In this document: one piece after another, positions 1 to 7,881 of the stretch
Numbering within the stretch: position 1 is the first letter of the stretch
How the letters are laid out: each line of letters opens with the position of its first letter
NCBI RefSeq assembly: GCF_000813425.1
Contig: NZ_JWIB01000002.1
Coordinates: 1-32,278 of the forward strand
Reading direction: 5' to 3'
DNA from: Sporosarcina sp. ZBG7A
GTDB lineage: Bacteria > Bacillota > Bacilli > Bacillales_A > Planococcaceae
Length of the DNA: 32,278 nucleotides
The notes under the pieces: generated by a model
Databases searched by the model: none
What the model saw: only the letters and a program-made list of their open reading frames with translations
What the model was told of the DNA's origin: nothing
Position numbers and translations under genes: made by a program

Positions 1-15
1 TTTGTCTACAGTCTG

Positions 16-44
16 AGAGTACTTCTCGAATGAAGTACTCTTTT
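16..44 (+). terminator. Intrinsic terminator-like hairpin, plus-strand polarity
   Basis: A perfect 10-bp stem (16-25 pairing with 32-41) encloses a 6-nt loop and is followed by TTTT on the plus strand. On the minus strand no T-run follows the stem. It therefore fits best as the terminator of a plus-strand gene lying left of the window, converging on psuG, although it could still slow transcripts leaving psuG. Confidence 0.6.
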
Positions 45-54
45 GAAAGGATTG

Positions 55-969
55 TTATTTAGTTTTGCTTAATGCCACAGCAATCTTAGCTCCTACGACT
101 GCGTTGTGTTTCACGAGGGCGATGTTAGCTACTAGGCTCTTGCCATCTGTGAGATCTTTCACTTTCCCGAGCATGAATGGTGTAACGTCTTTTCCTTTAA
201 TTCCTTTTTCTTTTGCTTCAGCAAGGGCTTGATCGATGATGCCATTGATCATTTCAGGATCGAGTTCGTCTGCTTCAGGAATCGGATTGGCAATCACGGC
301 TCCACCTGCAAGTCCAAGATGCCATTTCACAGCAAGTGTTTCAGCAACAACTTCTGGATTGTCTGCACGGAAGTTCACAGGGAATCCACTCTTACGTGTA
401 TAGAATGCAGGTAGTTCATCAGTTTCATATCCGATCACTGGCACGCCTTTTGTCTCAAGGTATTCCATAGAAAGACCAATATCGAGAATCGATTTTGCAC
501 CTGCACAAACAACAGCGACATCTGTTTTTGCCAGCTCTTCCAGGTCTGCAGAGATATCCATAGTTGTTTCAGCGCCACGGTGTACGCCACCAATTCCGCC
601 TGTCACGAACATGCGGATTTCAGCGAGGTCTGCACAAATCATTGTCGCTGCAACTGTAGTCGCACCTAATTGTTTCGTTGCAAGCAAGTACCCGATATCA
701 CGACGTGAAACTTTTGCGACATTGTCACTTTTCCCGAACATTTCAAGCTCATCATAAGACAATCCGATTTTAATTTGCCCGTCGATCAAAGCAATTGTTG
801 CAGGGACTGCACCGTTGTCACGGATGATTTGTTCTACTGCACGAGCGGTTTCCACGTTTTGTGGATAGGGCATGCCGTGAGAGATGATAGTCGATTCAAG
901 TGCCACGATTGGTTGTCCAGCGGCTTTAGCGTTTAAGACTTCTTCTGAGAAGACGATGTATGATTTCAT
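55..969 (-). CDS. psuG: Pseudouridine-5'-phosphate glycosidase
   Basis: This enzyme reversibly splits pseudouridine 5'-phosphate into uracil and ribose 5-phosphate, the second step of pseudouridine salvage in the cytosol. The 304-residue product has the usual family length. It carries the N-terminal [14 protein letters not shown] block, whose Glu25 matches the catalytic Glu of the family, the [11 protein letters not shown] segment and the [17 protein letters not shown] segment, whose Lys is a likely active-site residue. The ATG overlaps the psuK stop by four bases (ATGA, 966-969), so the pair is translationally coupled and psuG is the distal gene of a two-gene operon. Family assignment is secure; activity is inferred from conservation. 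Confidence 0.95.
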   Translation of the reverse strand: MKSYIVFSEEVLNAKAAGQPIVALESTIISHGMPYPQNVETARAVEQIIRDNGAVPATIALIDGQIKIGLSYDELEMFGKSDNVAKVSRRDIGYLLATKQLGATTVAATMICADLAEIRMFVTGGIGGVHRGAETTMDISADLEELAKTDVAVVCAGAKSILDIGLSMEYLETKGVPVIGYETDELPAFYTRKSGFPVNFRADNPEVVAETLAVKWHLGLAGGAVIANPIPEADELDPEMINGIIDQALAEAKEKGIKGKDVTPFMLGKVKDLTDGKSLVANIALVKHNAVVGAKIAVALSKTK

Positions 970-2066
970 TTGTATTCCTCCAGTTCATTTTCTAGTCCAT
1001 TGGCGGTAAGTTCAGGTCTTACTGTATAAGTAGATGCTAACGTTTTTGCTGCGTTCACAAGACCATAGGAAATCGCGTCATTAAGTGTACGTTCCATTAC
1101 TGCAGCATGTAGTACTCCCGACACGAACGCATCTCCAGCTCCTGTTACGTCTTCTACAGAGACTCCAGGTATTGCGGCATGATGATGGATCGTGCGCGTC
1201 GCGCGGTCGCCTGCCATAATCCCTTTTTTTCCGCGGGTAATGATGGCATGTTCTGCTCCAGAGTCAAGGAGTGCGGAAACAGCTGTTTTCCAGTCTTCAT
1301 CATTTTGAATTGTGACACTAGTTAACGTTTCAGCTTCATCTTCATTGCAGATGAACCAAGTTAGCCCCTCAAGCGTGTCTGGCAAATGCGCCATTTTGGG
1401 ACCGGAAACAGGAACGATTGCAAGTGGGACTTGGTGACGGACAGCTACATCTCGAATCGCTTCTGCAGTTTCTTTTGCTACATTAAGATCTATGACAATC
1501 ATCTTGGCACGAGCCATATGCCGTTCAATTGAAGCGATGTAGTCGACGTTTAGTGACTCATATACGTCCATTACTGCCATGGCAATTACAAGTTCACCGT
1601 GATTGTCTAACACCGCAGAATACGAGCCAGTTGAGGCGTTAGGTAATAACCGCACCGACGTCAAGTCCATATATGGAGATGAATGCGTCGCAATTAAATC
1701 CCAGTCTGCATCGTTGCCTGCTGTAGTCATCAATCGAACGGGATGGTCCAGACGACCGAGGTTTTCAGCAATGTTGCGAGCGACACCGCCAATTGTAACT
1801 GACATTCCAGCGGGGTTCGACGTACCATGTGCTAGCGGTCCTGTGACATGGAACTTCCGATCGACATTCGCGCCACCGATACAAATAATTTCATCTTCCG
1901 GCGCTAGCACATAGGCTCTACCTGCGATATATCCACGTTTCGTCAGCGCGGATATCAAATTGGCGACGGCGGGGCGGGAAAGTCCAAGACCTTCAGCGAG
2001 TTCTTGCTGGGAACAGTATGGATTTTGTCTGATTAACGAGATCAGCTGCTGTTCTTTTTCGTTCAC
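966..2066 (-). CDS. psuK: Pseudouridine kinase (PfkB family) with N-terminal winged-helix DNA-binding domain
   Basis: This is a ribokinase/PfkB-family kinase predicted to phosphorylate pseudouridine and supply the substrate of PsuG. About 50 N-terminal residues form a winged helix-turn-helix ([20 protein letters not shown], then the wing YIAGRAYVL). The kinase follows from [13 protein letters not shown] to the anion-hole/catalytic motif [12 protein letters not shown] near the C-terminus. An ATG at 2093 is in frame, but GGGAGG lies inside that extension and sits 8 nt before the GTG at 2066, so the GTG start (366 aa) is preferred. The fused DNA-binding domain suggests the kinase may also act as a regulator, which is inference. 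It is co-transcribed and coupled with psuG. Confidence 0.88.
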   Translation of the reverse strand: MNEKEQQLISLIRQNPYCSQQELAEGLGLSRPAVANLISALTKRGYIAGRAYVLAPEDEIICIGGANVDRKFHVTGPLAHGTSNPAGMSVTIGGVARNIAENLGRLDHPVRLMTTAGNDADWDLIATHSSPYMDLTSVRLLPNASTGSYSAVLDNHGELVIAMAVMDVYESLNVDYIASIERHMARAKMIVIDLNVAKETAEAIRDVAVRHQVPLAIVPVSGPKMAHLPDTLEGLTWFICNEDEAETLTSVTIQNDEDWKTAVSALLDSGAEHAIITRGKKGIMAGDRATRTIHHHAAIPGVSVEDVTGAGDAFVSGVLHAAVMERTLNDAISYGLVNAAKTLASTYTVRPELTANGLENELEEYK

Positions 2067-2098
2067 TGTTAACACCTCCCGTTCGTAGTACATGTATT

Positions 2099-2129
2099 AA
2101 ACTTATGTTTACATGATAAACAAAAGTTT
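2099..2129. promoter_or_regulatory. 31-bp near-perfect palindrome, candidate psuK operator
   Basis: The arms AAACTTATGTTTA (2099-2111) and TAAACAAAAGTTT (2117-2129) are complementary except at one position, around a 5-bp centre. The element covers the -10 box of the predicted psuK promoter, a position typical of a repressor operator. The cognate protein is unknown; the winged helix of PsuK is one candidate. Confidence 0.65.
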
Positions 2130-2141
2130 GTATAGATGCAA
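2113..2141 (-). promoter_or_regulatory. Predicted sigma-A promoter of psuK-psuG
   Basis: Read on the minus strand, TTGCAT (2141-2136) and TATCAT (2118-2113) are separated by exactly 17 nt. This predicts transcription starting about 40 nt before the psuK GTG. The -10 lies inside the 31-bp palindrome. Confidence 0.6.
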
Positions 2142-2149
2142 GTCAGATG

Positions 2150-2212
2150 ATTAACCTGTAGGGGATGACTCTTTTCGACAAAAAGCGTACACTCAAAAGC
2201 AGACAGGTTAAT
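2150..2212. repeat. Separated inverted repeat ahead of the RocB-like gene
   Basis: ATTAACCTGT (2150-2159) recurs in inverted form as ACAGGTTAAT (2203-2212), 43 bp apart. The right arm also sits in a small local hairpin, GACAG/CTGTC (2202-2218). It lies between the divergent psuK and RocB-like genes and could be an operator pair or leader structure. No clear -35/-10 pair was found for the plus-strand gene. Confidence 0.35.
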
Positions 2213-2254
2213 GCTGTCAGGATGCCAGCACGTATTTAAAGAGGAGGGTTTTTA

Positions 2255-3877
2255 ATGGCAAACCAACATACTGGAACAGAACTGCAATGGAATACACCGG
2301 AAACATTACGAGCATTGTTGTGCGAACTTGTGAATTGGGAAAGTCGGACAACCACAGAAGGAGAAAAAGCTTTCCCGCATAGACTCGCTGAAAAGTTGAA
2401 AAGTGTCCCTTATTTCGAAGCACATCCCGAACAGTTGGAGTTGCATGATGCAGGTCTAGGTCGCAATTCAGTCACTGCGTTGTATAAGAACCATGAAGCA
2501 CAAGATACGATTGTGCTCATCAGCCACTTTGACACAGTTTGGACAGAAGAATATGGTGCACTAGAGCCATTCGCGTTCCATCCTGAAGAGCTAACCGCAA
2601 AATTACATGAATATAAAGAGGAACTTCCTGACGAAGCATTGGCTGATTTGGAATCAGGGGAGTATTTGTTTGGTCGAGGTACGATGGATATGAAGATGGG
2701 ACTTGCATTACATATGTCCTTAATCGAAAAAGCAGCATCGGAACAATGGCCGGTGAACTTAGTGTTACTTGCTGTTCCTGACGAAGAAGTGAGTTCTGCG
2801 GGTATGCGTACCGCAGTTAAGTCGCTCGTTCGGATGAAACAGGAACACGATTTAACATATACGCTGTTTTTAAATGGCGAACCCGTTTTCTCTCAAGAGC
2901 CAGGTGACCCAAGAGAATACATTTACTCGGGTTCCATCGGTAAAATTATGCCCGCCGCTTTGTTTTATGGCAAAGAAACGCATGTCGGGGAACCGTTAAA
3001 AGGAATTACTTCGACATTCATGGCTTCTTTCTTAACGCAACGGATGGAATGGAACAATATCTTTGAAGAAACCGATCATGGGGAAACAACACCGTTGCCT
3101 GTGACTTTGCAGCAAAAAGATCTAAAAGCGCATTACTCTGTGCAAACTCCATATCGCTCTACTGCACTGTATAACGTTTTCACTATGAGACGGACTGCAG
3201 CGGAAGTGATGGAACTATTCGAAGGCATCGCAAAGGATTCTGTCCAGGCATGTGAAACGACATACACCGAGATTTGTGAGCGTGAAGGGGTTCCTAAAGT
3301 TGGTGAAATCAAGCTACTCAAGTTTGAAGAGTTGATGGATTACGCCAACAATAAATTGGGCGAAGCTGAAGTAAAGAGGATTATTACGGAGGTTTCAGGT
3401 GACTGGGAACTCGACGATCGCGACAAATCATTTAAAATCGTTGATGTCCTCATGATAGAATGTCAAGAGCTAGCACCGGCAACCGTTCTGCTATTTGCTC
3501 CACCGTACTATCCGGCCGTGAATACTTCGGACGATGCCCTTGTTCAGGAGCTTGTCACACTCATGCAAGACAAAGCAACTACACTCGGAACAGAAGTATC
3601 GCAAATCCACTATTTCAATGGAATTAGCGATTTGAGCTATGTCCATTATGAAGATGAAGGCACAGGCTGGAAATCGTTTGAGCGGAATACACCTGTATGG
3701 GGCTCAACCTATTGGATGCCATTTGAAGAAATGAAGGCACTTGACGCACCTGTTTTAAATGTTGGTCCATTCGGTAAGGATGCTCACCAACGCACGGAAA
3801 GACTGCATATTGAAAGTGCTTTCGTTCGTCTCCCTCAAATGCTGGAGACGCTTGCCAAGCACTTTTGTGGAAAGTAA
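2255..3877 (+). CDS. RocB-like M20 family metallopeptidase
   Basis: This is a zinc-dependent M20-fold hydrolase of the RocB subfamily, named after the B. subtilis arginine-utilisation locus; its actual substrate is not established. The metal-site motifs are in order: SHFDTV with His91 and Asp93, GRGTMDMKMG with Asp145, PDEEVSS with Glu177/Glu178, and a C-terminal GKDAHQRTERLH histidine. At 540 aa it is close to B. subtilis RocB and longer than ordinary M20 peptidases. The ATG has a strong GAGGAGG site 6-8 nt upstream. No arginine-catabolic gene is adjacent; the next gene is a PTS IIA 73 nt downstream with no terminator between them, so co-transcription is possible. A general M20 aminoacylase or dipeptidase role is the alternative. 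Confidence 0.85.
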   Translation: MANQHTGTELQWNTPETLRALLCELVNWESRTTTEGEKAFPHRLAEKLKSVPYFEAHPEQLELHDAGLGRNSVTALYKNHEAQDTIVLISHFDTVWTEEYGALEPFAFHPEELTAKLHEYKEELPDEALADLESGEYLFGRGTMDMKMGLALHMSLIEKAASEQWPVNLVLLAVPDEEVSSAGMRTAVKSLVRMKQEHDLTYTLFLNGEPVFSQEPGDPREYIYSGSIGKIMPAALFYGKETHVGEPLKGITSTFMASFLTQRMEWNNIFEETDHGETTPLPVTLQQKDLKAHYSVQTPYRSTALYNVFTMRRTAAEVMELFEGIAKDSVQACETTYTEICEREGVPKVGEIKLLKFEELMDYANNKLGEAEVKRIITEVSGDWELDDRDKSFKIVDVLMIECQELAPATVLLFAPPYYPAVNTSDDALVQELVTLMQDKATTLGTEVSQIHYFNGISDLSYVHYEDEGTGWKSFERNTPVWGSTYWMPFEEMKALDAPVLNVGPFGKDAHQRTERLHIESAFVRLPQMLETLAKHFCGK

Positions 3878-3950
3878 CGAATAGCTTTGGGATAGTGAAG
3901 CGACGTTTAGTTAACAATAGACATGAAAAGGTAGAAGGAGAGTGAAAGAA

Positions 3951-4508
3951 ATGGCTAATTTCTTTAAAAAGATGGCTCAATCGTTAAAAGGGGACAATTC
4001 AGCTGAAGTGCAACAGACGCCTGCAGCACAGACGTCCGTAGAAAAGGGGATTGGTGAAGATTCTTTTGTCATGCCAATGGATGGAACTGTTATTCCATTG
4101 TCAGAAGTGCCGGATCCCGTATTTGCACAGGAAATGATGGGGCCAGGATTTGCGATTGACCCAACAGGGGATACCGTTTGCTCGCCTATAGATGGAAAGG
4201 TAGTCAGCGTGTTCCCGACTAAACATGCGATTGGACTGGAATCGTCAACCGGTGTTGAAATCTTGATTCACGTGGGGTTAGATACGGTGAAGTTAAATGG
4301 TGAAGGTTTTGAGTTGTTGGTGGAGAACGAACAGCTAATCAGTCGCGGAGATGCATTATTAAAAATTGATGTAGGCTATATCCAAGCAAATGCGCCGTCA
4401 GCTGTAACTCCTGTTATTTTCACAAACACCGAAAAAGAGAAGATCCATTTGTTGAAAGAGGGGAAACAAACTCAAGGCACAAGTGGTATCGTACGTGTAG
4501 ATGCTTAA
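3951..4508 (+). CDS. Free-standing glucose-type PTS EIIA protein
   Basis: This soluble phosphocarrier takes phosphate from HPr and passes it to an EIIB domain. The fold signature is complete: the HVGLDTVKLNG motif carries the predicted phospho-acceptor His107, and TKHAIG carries the partner His92, the same 15-residue spacing as in IIA-Glc. About 38 polar N-terminal residues precede the domain. A GTG at 3942 is in frame, but it almost abuts the AAGGAG site (3935-3940), so the ATG at 3951 with 10-nt spacing is preferred (185 aa). The domain is strikingly similar to the IIA domain of the downstream NagE-type protein, so one probably arose by duplication. It may serve PTS permeases that lack their own IIA. 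Confidence 0.88.
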   Translation: MANFFKKMAQSLKGDNSAEVQQTPAAQTSVEKGIGEDSFVMPMDGTVIPLSEVPDPVFAQEMMGPGFAIDPTGDTVCSPIDGKVVSVFPTKHAIGLESSTGVEILIHVGLDTVKLNGEGFELLVENEQLISRGDALLKIDVGYIQANAPSAVTPVIFTNTEKEKIHLLKEGKQTQGTSGIVRVDA

Positions 4509-4529
4509 GATGACTCAGTAAAGTAAAAC

Positions 4530-4568
4530 AAAAAAGTGATTGCAGATCCCTTTGCAATCACTTTTTTT
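4530..4568 (+). terminator. Intrinsic terminator after the free EIIA gene
   Basis: AAAAAAGTGATTGCA (4530-4544) pairs with TGCAATCACTTTTTT (from 4553) across an 8-nt loop, and the T-run runs to 4568. It separates the EIIA unit from the nagE operon, which has its own promoter. Confidence 0.88.
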
Positions 4569-4600
4569 GGCATACTTTTAAACTTTTAAACATAAATTCG

Positions 4601-4614
4601 TAAAAACGCTTACA
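4601..4614. promoter_or_regulatory. Candidate cre site (CcpA)
   Basis: TAAAAACGCTTACA differs from the near-optimal cre sequence TGAAAACGCTTACA at one base. It includes the predicted -35 hexamer of nagE, where CcpA binding would repress. This suggests catabolite repression of the amino-sugar operon, relayed by HPr-Ser46 phosphorylation. CcpA itself is not in the window. Confidence 0.6.
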
Positions 4615-4638
4615 TTCTTTCTAGTTTTTTGGTTTAAT
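4609..4638 (+). promoter_or_regulatory. Predicted promoter of the nagE operon
   Basis: CTTACA (4609-4614) and TTTAAT (4633-4638) lie 18 nt apart, directly downstream of a terminator and about 70 nt before the nagE start. The cre-like box covers the -35 and a GntR-type palindrome begins at the -10. Confidence 0.5.
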
Positions 4639-4639
4639 T

Positions 4640-4672
4640 GGTATAGACAACTAGACCGGTATAACGGTATAG
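4640..4672. promoter_or_regulatory. GntR/NagR-type operator cluster
   Basis: GGTATAG-acaa-CTAGACC (4640-4657) is an imperfect 18-bp palindrome resembling the TGGT-TAGACCA operators of HutC/UTRA-type GntR regulators such as NagR/DasR. Two further same-direction half-sites, GGTATAA (4658-4664) and GGTATAG (4666-4672), follow. The site begins just downstream of the -10. The cognate regulator is probably the GntR protein encoded at 7882-8604. Confidence 0.6.
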
Positions 4673-4708
4673 TGAATAGTAAGATAACTAAAAAGGAGTG
4701 AGAAGAAG

Positions 4709-6616
4709 ATGATGAACTTTATTCAGCGCATCGGTAAATCCTTGATGTTTCCGATTGCGACCTTGCCGGCAGCTGCATTGCTTTTGCGACTTGGGCAACC
4801 AGACCTGCTGAACATTCCGCTAATCGCTGCAGCGGGAGATGGAATTATTGGTAACTTAGCTCTAATCTTTGCCATTGGTATTGCTATGGGATTTGCTCAT
4901 GATAATAGTGGCGGAGCGGCATTAGCCGGAGCTGTCGGTTTCTTAGTACTTACTAGTGCTTTAAAAGCAGTCGATGAGTCCATTAATATGGGTGTATTCG
5001 GTGGTATCATTTCCGGTATTGTGGCCGGTGTTCTCTATAACCGCTTTTATAATATTAAACTACCGGATTTCTTAGCATTCTTCGGAGGACGAAGATTCGT
5101 TCCTATCGTTACAGCAGCTGCAATGACTGCACTTGCGGGTGTTCTCTTCTTTGCATGGCCACCAATACAAAGTGTTATCGATAGTATTGGTAACTGGGTA
5201 CTTGGTGCAGGAACTCTTGGGGTCGGTGCTTACGGATTCTTGAACCGTCTACTAATTCCTACGGGTCTTCACCACGTTATCAACACAGTGGTTTGGTTCG
5301 ACTTCGGATCATTTACAGATGCGAGCGGTGAAGTTGTTAAAGGGGAAATTAACCGTTTCCTTAAGGGAGATCCAACTGCAGGACCATTCTTGTCCGGTTT
5401 CTTCCCAATTATGATGTTTGGTCTTCCGGCAGCTTGTCTTGCGATGTATGCGGCAGCTAAAAAGGAAAAGAAAGCGATTGTCGGTGGTATGCTATTCAGT
5501 ATTGCATTCACTTCTTTCCTTACAGGAATTACAGAGCCAATCGAATTTGCATTCATGTTCCTTTCACCAGTTCTATACGTAGTGCACGCATTGCTAACAG
5601 GTGCGTCTATGATCGTATCGTATATGTTTGACGTCCATCACGGATTTGGATTCTCGGCAGGTGCGATTGACTATGTCTTGAACTATGGATTGGCACAAAA
5701 TCCACTAACCTTATTAGTAATTGGGCTAGTATTCGGTGTCATCTACTTTGTAGTCTTCTATTTCCTAATCGTCAAACTCGACTTGAAAACACCTGGTCGT
5801 GAAGACGACGAAGATTTGGTAGAAGATACTGCAGTCTACAGCGATGATATCGTTGAAGTGAAGGCGTATCATACAATTGAAGCACTTGGTGGTCTCGATA
5901 ATATTCAAGCCATTGACTACTGTACAACACGCTTACGTTTAACTGTTAAAGATTCTGACGTTGTCAATGAAAAAGAATTGAAACGTTACGGTGCAATGGG
6001 CTACATGAAGATTAGTAAAACAAACGTTCAAGTTGTAATTGGAACAGCTGTTGAATTCTTAGCTGAAGCGATGAAACGACGTATGACGAACGGTAACCCG
6101 GCTCCAAAGACTGAAGAGTCCATGGAACTGGATACACAGCCACACAATGTCAAAGCCTTACCAGAGTCGGATTTCCATATGCCGATCGACGGTGACATTA
6201 TTGACTTGTCAGAAGTTCCGGATGACGTATTTGCAAAAGAAATGATGGGACCTGGTTTCGGCATTATGCCGAAAGGGAAAACGATTCATTCACCAATTGA
6301 CGGTAAAGTCGTTAGCGTCTTCCCTACAAACCATGCGATCGGACTAGAAACAGACACAGGCGTCGAAGTACTTATTCACGTAGGTCTGGATACAGTGAAG
6401 TTAAACGGAAAAGGCTTTGAATTGCTTGTTGAAAATGGTCAGCTCATTCAACGAGGCGATGCATTGTTGAATATTGACCTGGACTACATCAAAGCAAACG
6501 CACCATCTGTTGTGACACCGGTTATTTTCACTAATGTGGAAAAAGCCAACTTGCACATCTTGAAAAAAGGGTTCCAACGTAAAGGAACTGATTCAATCGT
6601 TAAGGTTGATGAATAA
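4709..6616 (+). CDS. nagE: N-acetylglucosamine-specific PTS permease, EIICBA
   Basis: This inner-membrane permease takes up and phosphorylates GlcNAc to GlcNAc-6-phosphate. The 635-residue chain has all three domains: a multi-span EIIC (about 1-360, with GLHHVINTVVWF and GITEPIEFAFMF segments), an EIIB (about 385-465) with the phospho-cysteine in DYCTTRLR (Cys405), and an EIIA (about 480-635) with TNHAIG His542 and HVGLDTV His557. An AAGGAG site at 4692-4697 serves the tandem ATG ATG; the first is used here. GlcNAc rather than glucose specificity is supported by the next gene, nagA, and by domain resemblance to NagE/NagP. It is the first gene of the amino-sugar operon, with cre-like and GntR-type sites at its promoter. 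Confidence 0.92.
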   Translation: MMNFIQRIGKSLMFPIATLPAAALLLRLGQPDLLNIPLIAAAGDGIIGNLALIFAIGIAMGFAHDNSGGAALAGAVGFLVLTSALKAVDESINMGVFGGIISGIVAGVLYNRFYNIKLPDFLAFFGGRRFVPIVTAAAMTALAGVLFFAWPPIQSVIDSIGNWVLGAGTLGVGAYGFLNRLLIPTGLHHVINTVVWFDFGSFTDASGEVVKGEINRFLKGDPTAGPFLSGFFPIMMFGLPAACLAMYAAAKKEKKAIVGGMLFSIAFTSFLTGITEPIEFAFMFLSPVLYVVHALLTGASMIVSYMFDVHHGFGFSAGAIDYVLNYGLAQNPLTLLVIGLVFGVIYFVVFYFLIVKLDLKTPGREDDEDLVEDTAVYSDDIVEVKAYHTIEALGGLDNIQAIDYCTTRLRLTVKDSDVVNEKELKRYGAMGYMKISKTNVQVVIGTAVEFLAEAMKRRMTNGNPAPKTEESMELDTQPHNVKALPESDFHMPIDGDIIDLSEVPDDVFAKEMMGPGFGIMPKGKTIHSPIDGKVVSVFPTNHAIGLETDTGVEVLIHVGLDTVKLNGKGFELLVENGQLIQRGDALLNIDLDYIKANAPSVVTPVIFTNVEKANLHILKKGFQRKGTDSIVKVDE

Positions 6617-6625
6617 TAACTAATT

Positions 6626-6667
6626 ACGCCGGCGGGAGAGACGACAGTCACTCTTCCGGCGTGTTTT
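6626..6667 (+). terminator. Hairpin between nagE and nagA, possible partial terminator
   Basis: ACGCCGG (6626-6632) pairs with CCGGCGT (6656-6662), with an inner AGAG/CTCT extension, and is followed by GTTTTCTT. It sits in the 69-nt gap before nagA. It may terminate part of the transcripts or stabilise the nagE message, setting a higher level of permease than of downstream enzymes. That role is inference. Confidence 0.5.
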
Positions 6668-6685
6668 CTTAAGGAGTGGACAACA

Positions 6686-7849
6686 ATGACACAGACAATT
6701 TTACTGACAAATGGAACCGTTGTGACACCAGATGGAATACTTGAGAAAGGTGAAGTGTTCATAGAAGATGGCGTGATCCGAGAAGTTGGTACTTCCATAA
6801 AGCGTGTAGCCGATCAACAGATTGATGCCCATGGCGGATACGTATTACCAGGATTCATCGACATGCACATTCATGGAGCAGCTGGAGCAGACGTAATGGA
6901 CGCGAAGGAGAAAGCACTACAAACGATGGCAGATGTCCTTCCGAAAGAAGGAACTACATCATTTCTAGCGACCTCTATGACGCAAGCGCCTGAAGCGATT
7001 GAAACAGCTCTGAAAAATGCGGCGTCATTCACTACGAAAGCTGGACAAGCACAAATGCTAGGCGTTCATTTGGAAGGACCCTTTGTATCGCCGAAACGTG
7101 CTGGTGCACAGCCTCTTGAATATATTTGTCCTCCTGACGCAGACCAGTTTGATGCGTGGCAACAAGCGGCTCAAGGCAAAATTCGTATGGTCACACTCGC
7201 GCCAGAAGTGCCGAACGGGTTGTCTTTCATCCGAAAACTTGCAGCTGAAGGTATTGTTGCGTCGATGGGTCATACGGATGCAACAATCGCTCAGATGGAA
7301 GAGGCTGCACAAGCAGGGGCTGTTCAAGCCACTCACTTATACAACCAGATGTCACCGTTCCATCATCGCGAACCGGGTGCCATTGGTGGGGCGCTACTTA
7401 TCGATGAACTATGTGCAGAAGTGATTCCGGACTTCATCCACAGCCATCCAAAAGCAGTTGAACTAGCATACCGTGTGAAAGGTGCGGACAGACTCATCCT
7501 CATCACGGATGCCATGCGTGCTAAGGGACTTGAACCGGGCGAATACGACCTTGGCGGACAACCAGTCCATGTATCAGAAACAGATGCACGTCTCTCGGAT
7601 GGAACACTGGCGGGAAGTATTTTGACGATGGAACATGCGGTCAAAAATGTCGTCCGTATATTAGGAATAAGCCCTCTTGATGTTGCAAAGATTTCGTCTG
7701 GGAACGCAGCTCGTCAGCTGGGTCTGACGAAAAAGGGAAGTTTGATTGCTGGAAATGACGCGGATGTCGTCATTCTAGACCAAGAGTGGACGGTTAAGCA
7801 TACGATTTGTGGTGGTGTAGTTGGGTATGAATATAATGAGGAGTTGTAA
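6686..7849 (+). CDS. nagA: N-acetylglucosamine-6-phosphate deacetylase
   Basis: This cytosolic amidohydrolase removes acetate from GlcNAc-6-phosphate to give glucosamine-6-phosphate. The 387-residue protein has the expected length. Features in order are the metal-site GFIDMHIHGAAGADVMDA, the HLEGPFVSPKRAGA block with its metal-binding Glu, SMGHTDAT, THLYNQMSPFHHREPG with two typical His positions, and the catalytic Asp in ILITDAMRAKG. AAGGAG lies 9-10 nt before the ATG. It follows nagE and precedes the GntR regulator, as in known nag loci, but nagB does not follow it here. Confidence 0.95.
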   Translation: MTQTILLTNGTVVTPDGILEKGEVFIEDGVIREVGTSIKRVADQQIDAHGGYVLPGFIDMHIHGAAGADVMDAKEKALQTMADVLPKEGTTSFLATSMTQAPEAIETALKNAASFTTKAGQAQMLGVHLEGPFVSPKRAGAQPLEYICPPDADQFDAWQQAAQGKIRMVTLAPEVPNGLSFIRKLAAEGIVASMGHTDATIAQMEEAAQAGAVQATHLYNQMSPFHHREPGAIGGALLIDELCAEVIPDFIHSHPKAVELAYRVKGADRLILITDAMRAKGLEPGEYDLGGQPVHVSETDARLSDGTLAGSILTMEHAVKNVVRILGISPLDVAKISSGNAARQLGLTKKGSLIAGNDADVVILDQEWTVKHTICGGVVGYEYNEEL

Positions 7850-7881
7850 GGGGTTAAAAAACTCGACTGGCGGTGGCGATC

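Noticed and set aside
2067..2093. ATG start at 2093 for psuK
   Set aside because: The GGGAGG ribosome site lies inside the added nine codons and points to the GTG at 2066.
3942..3950. GTG start at 3942 for the free EIIA
   Set aside because: It is one base from the AAGGAG site, too close for initiation; ATG 3951 has normal spacing.
7083..7424. Plus-strand 113-codon frame inside nagA
   Set aside because: It is out of frame within a fully conserved nagA coding region, with no supporting signals.
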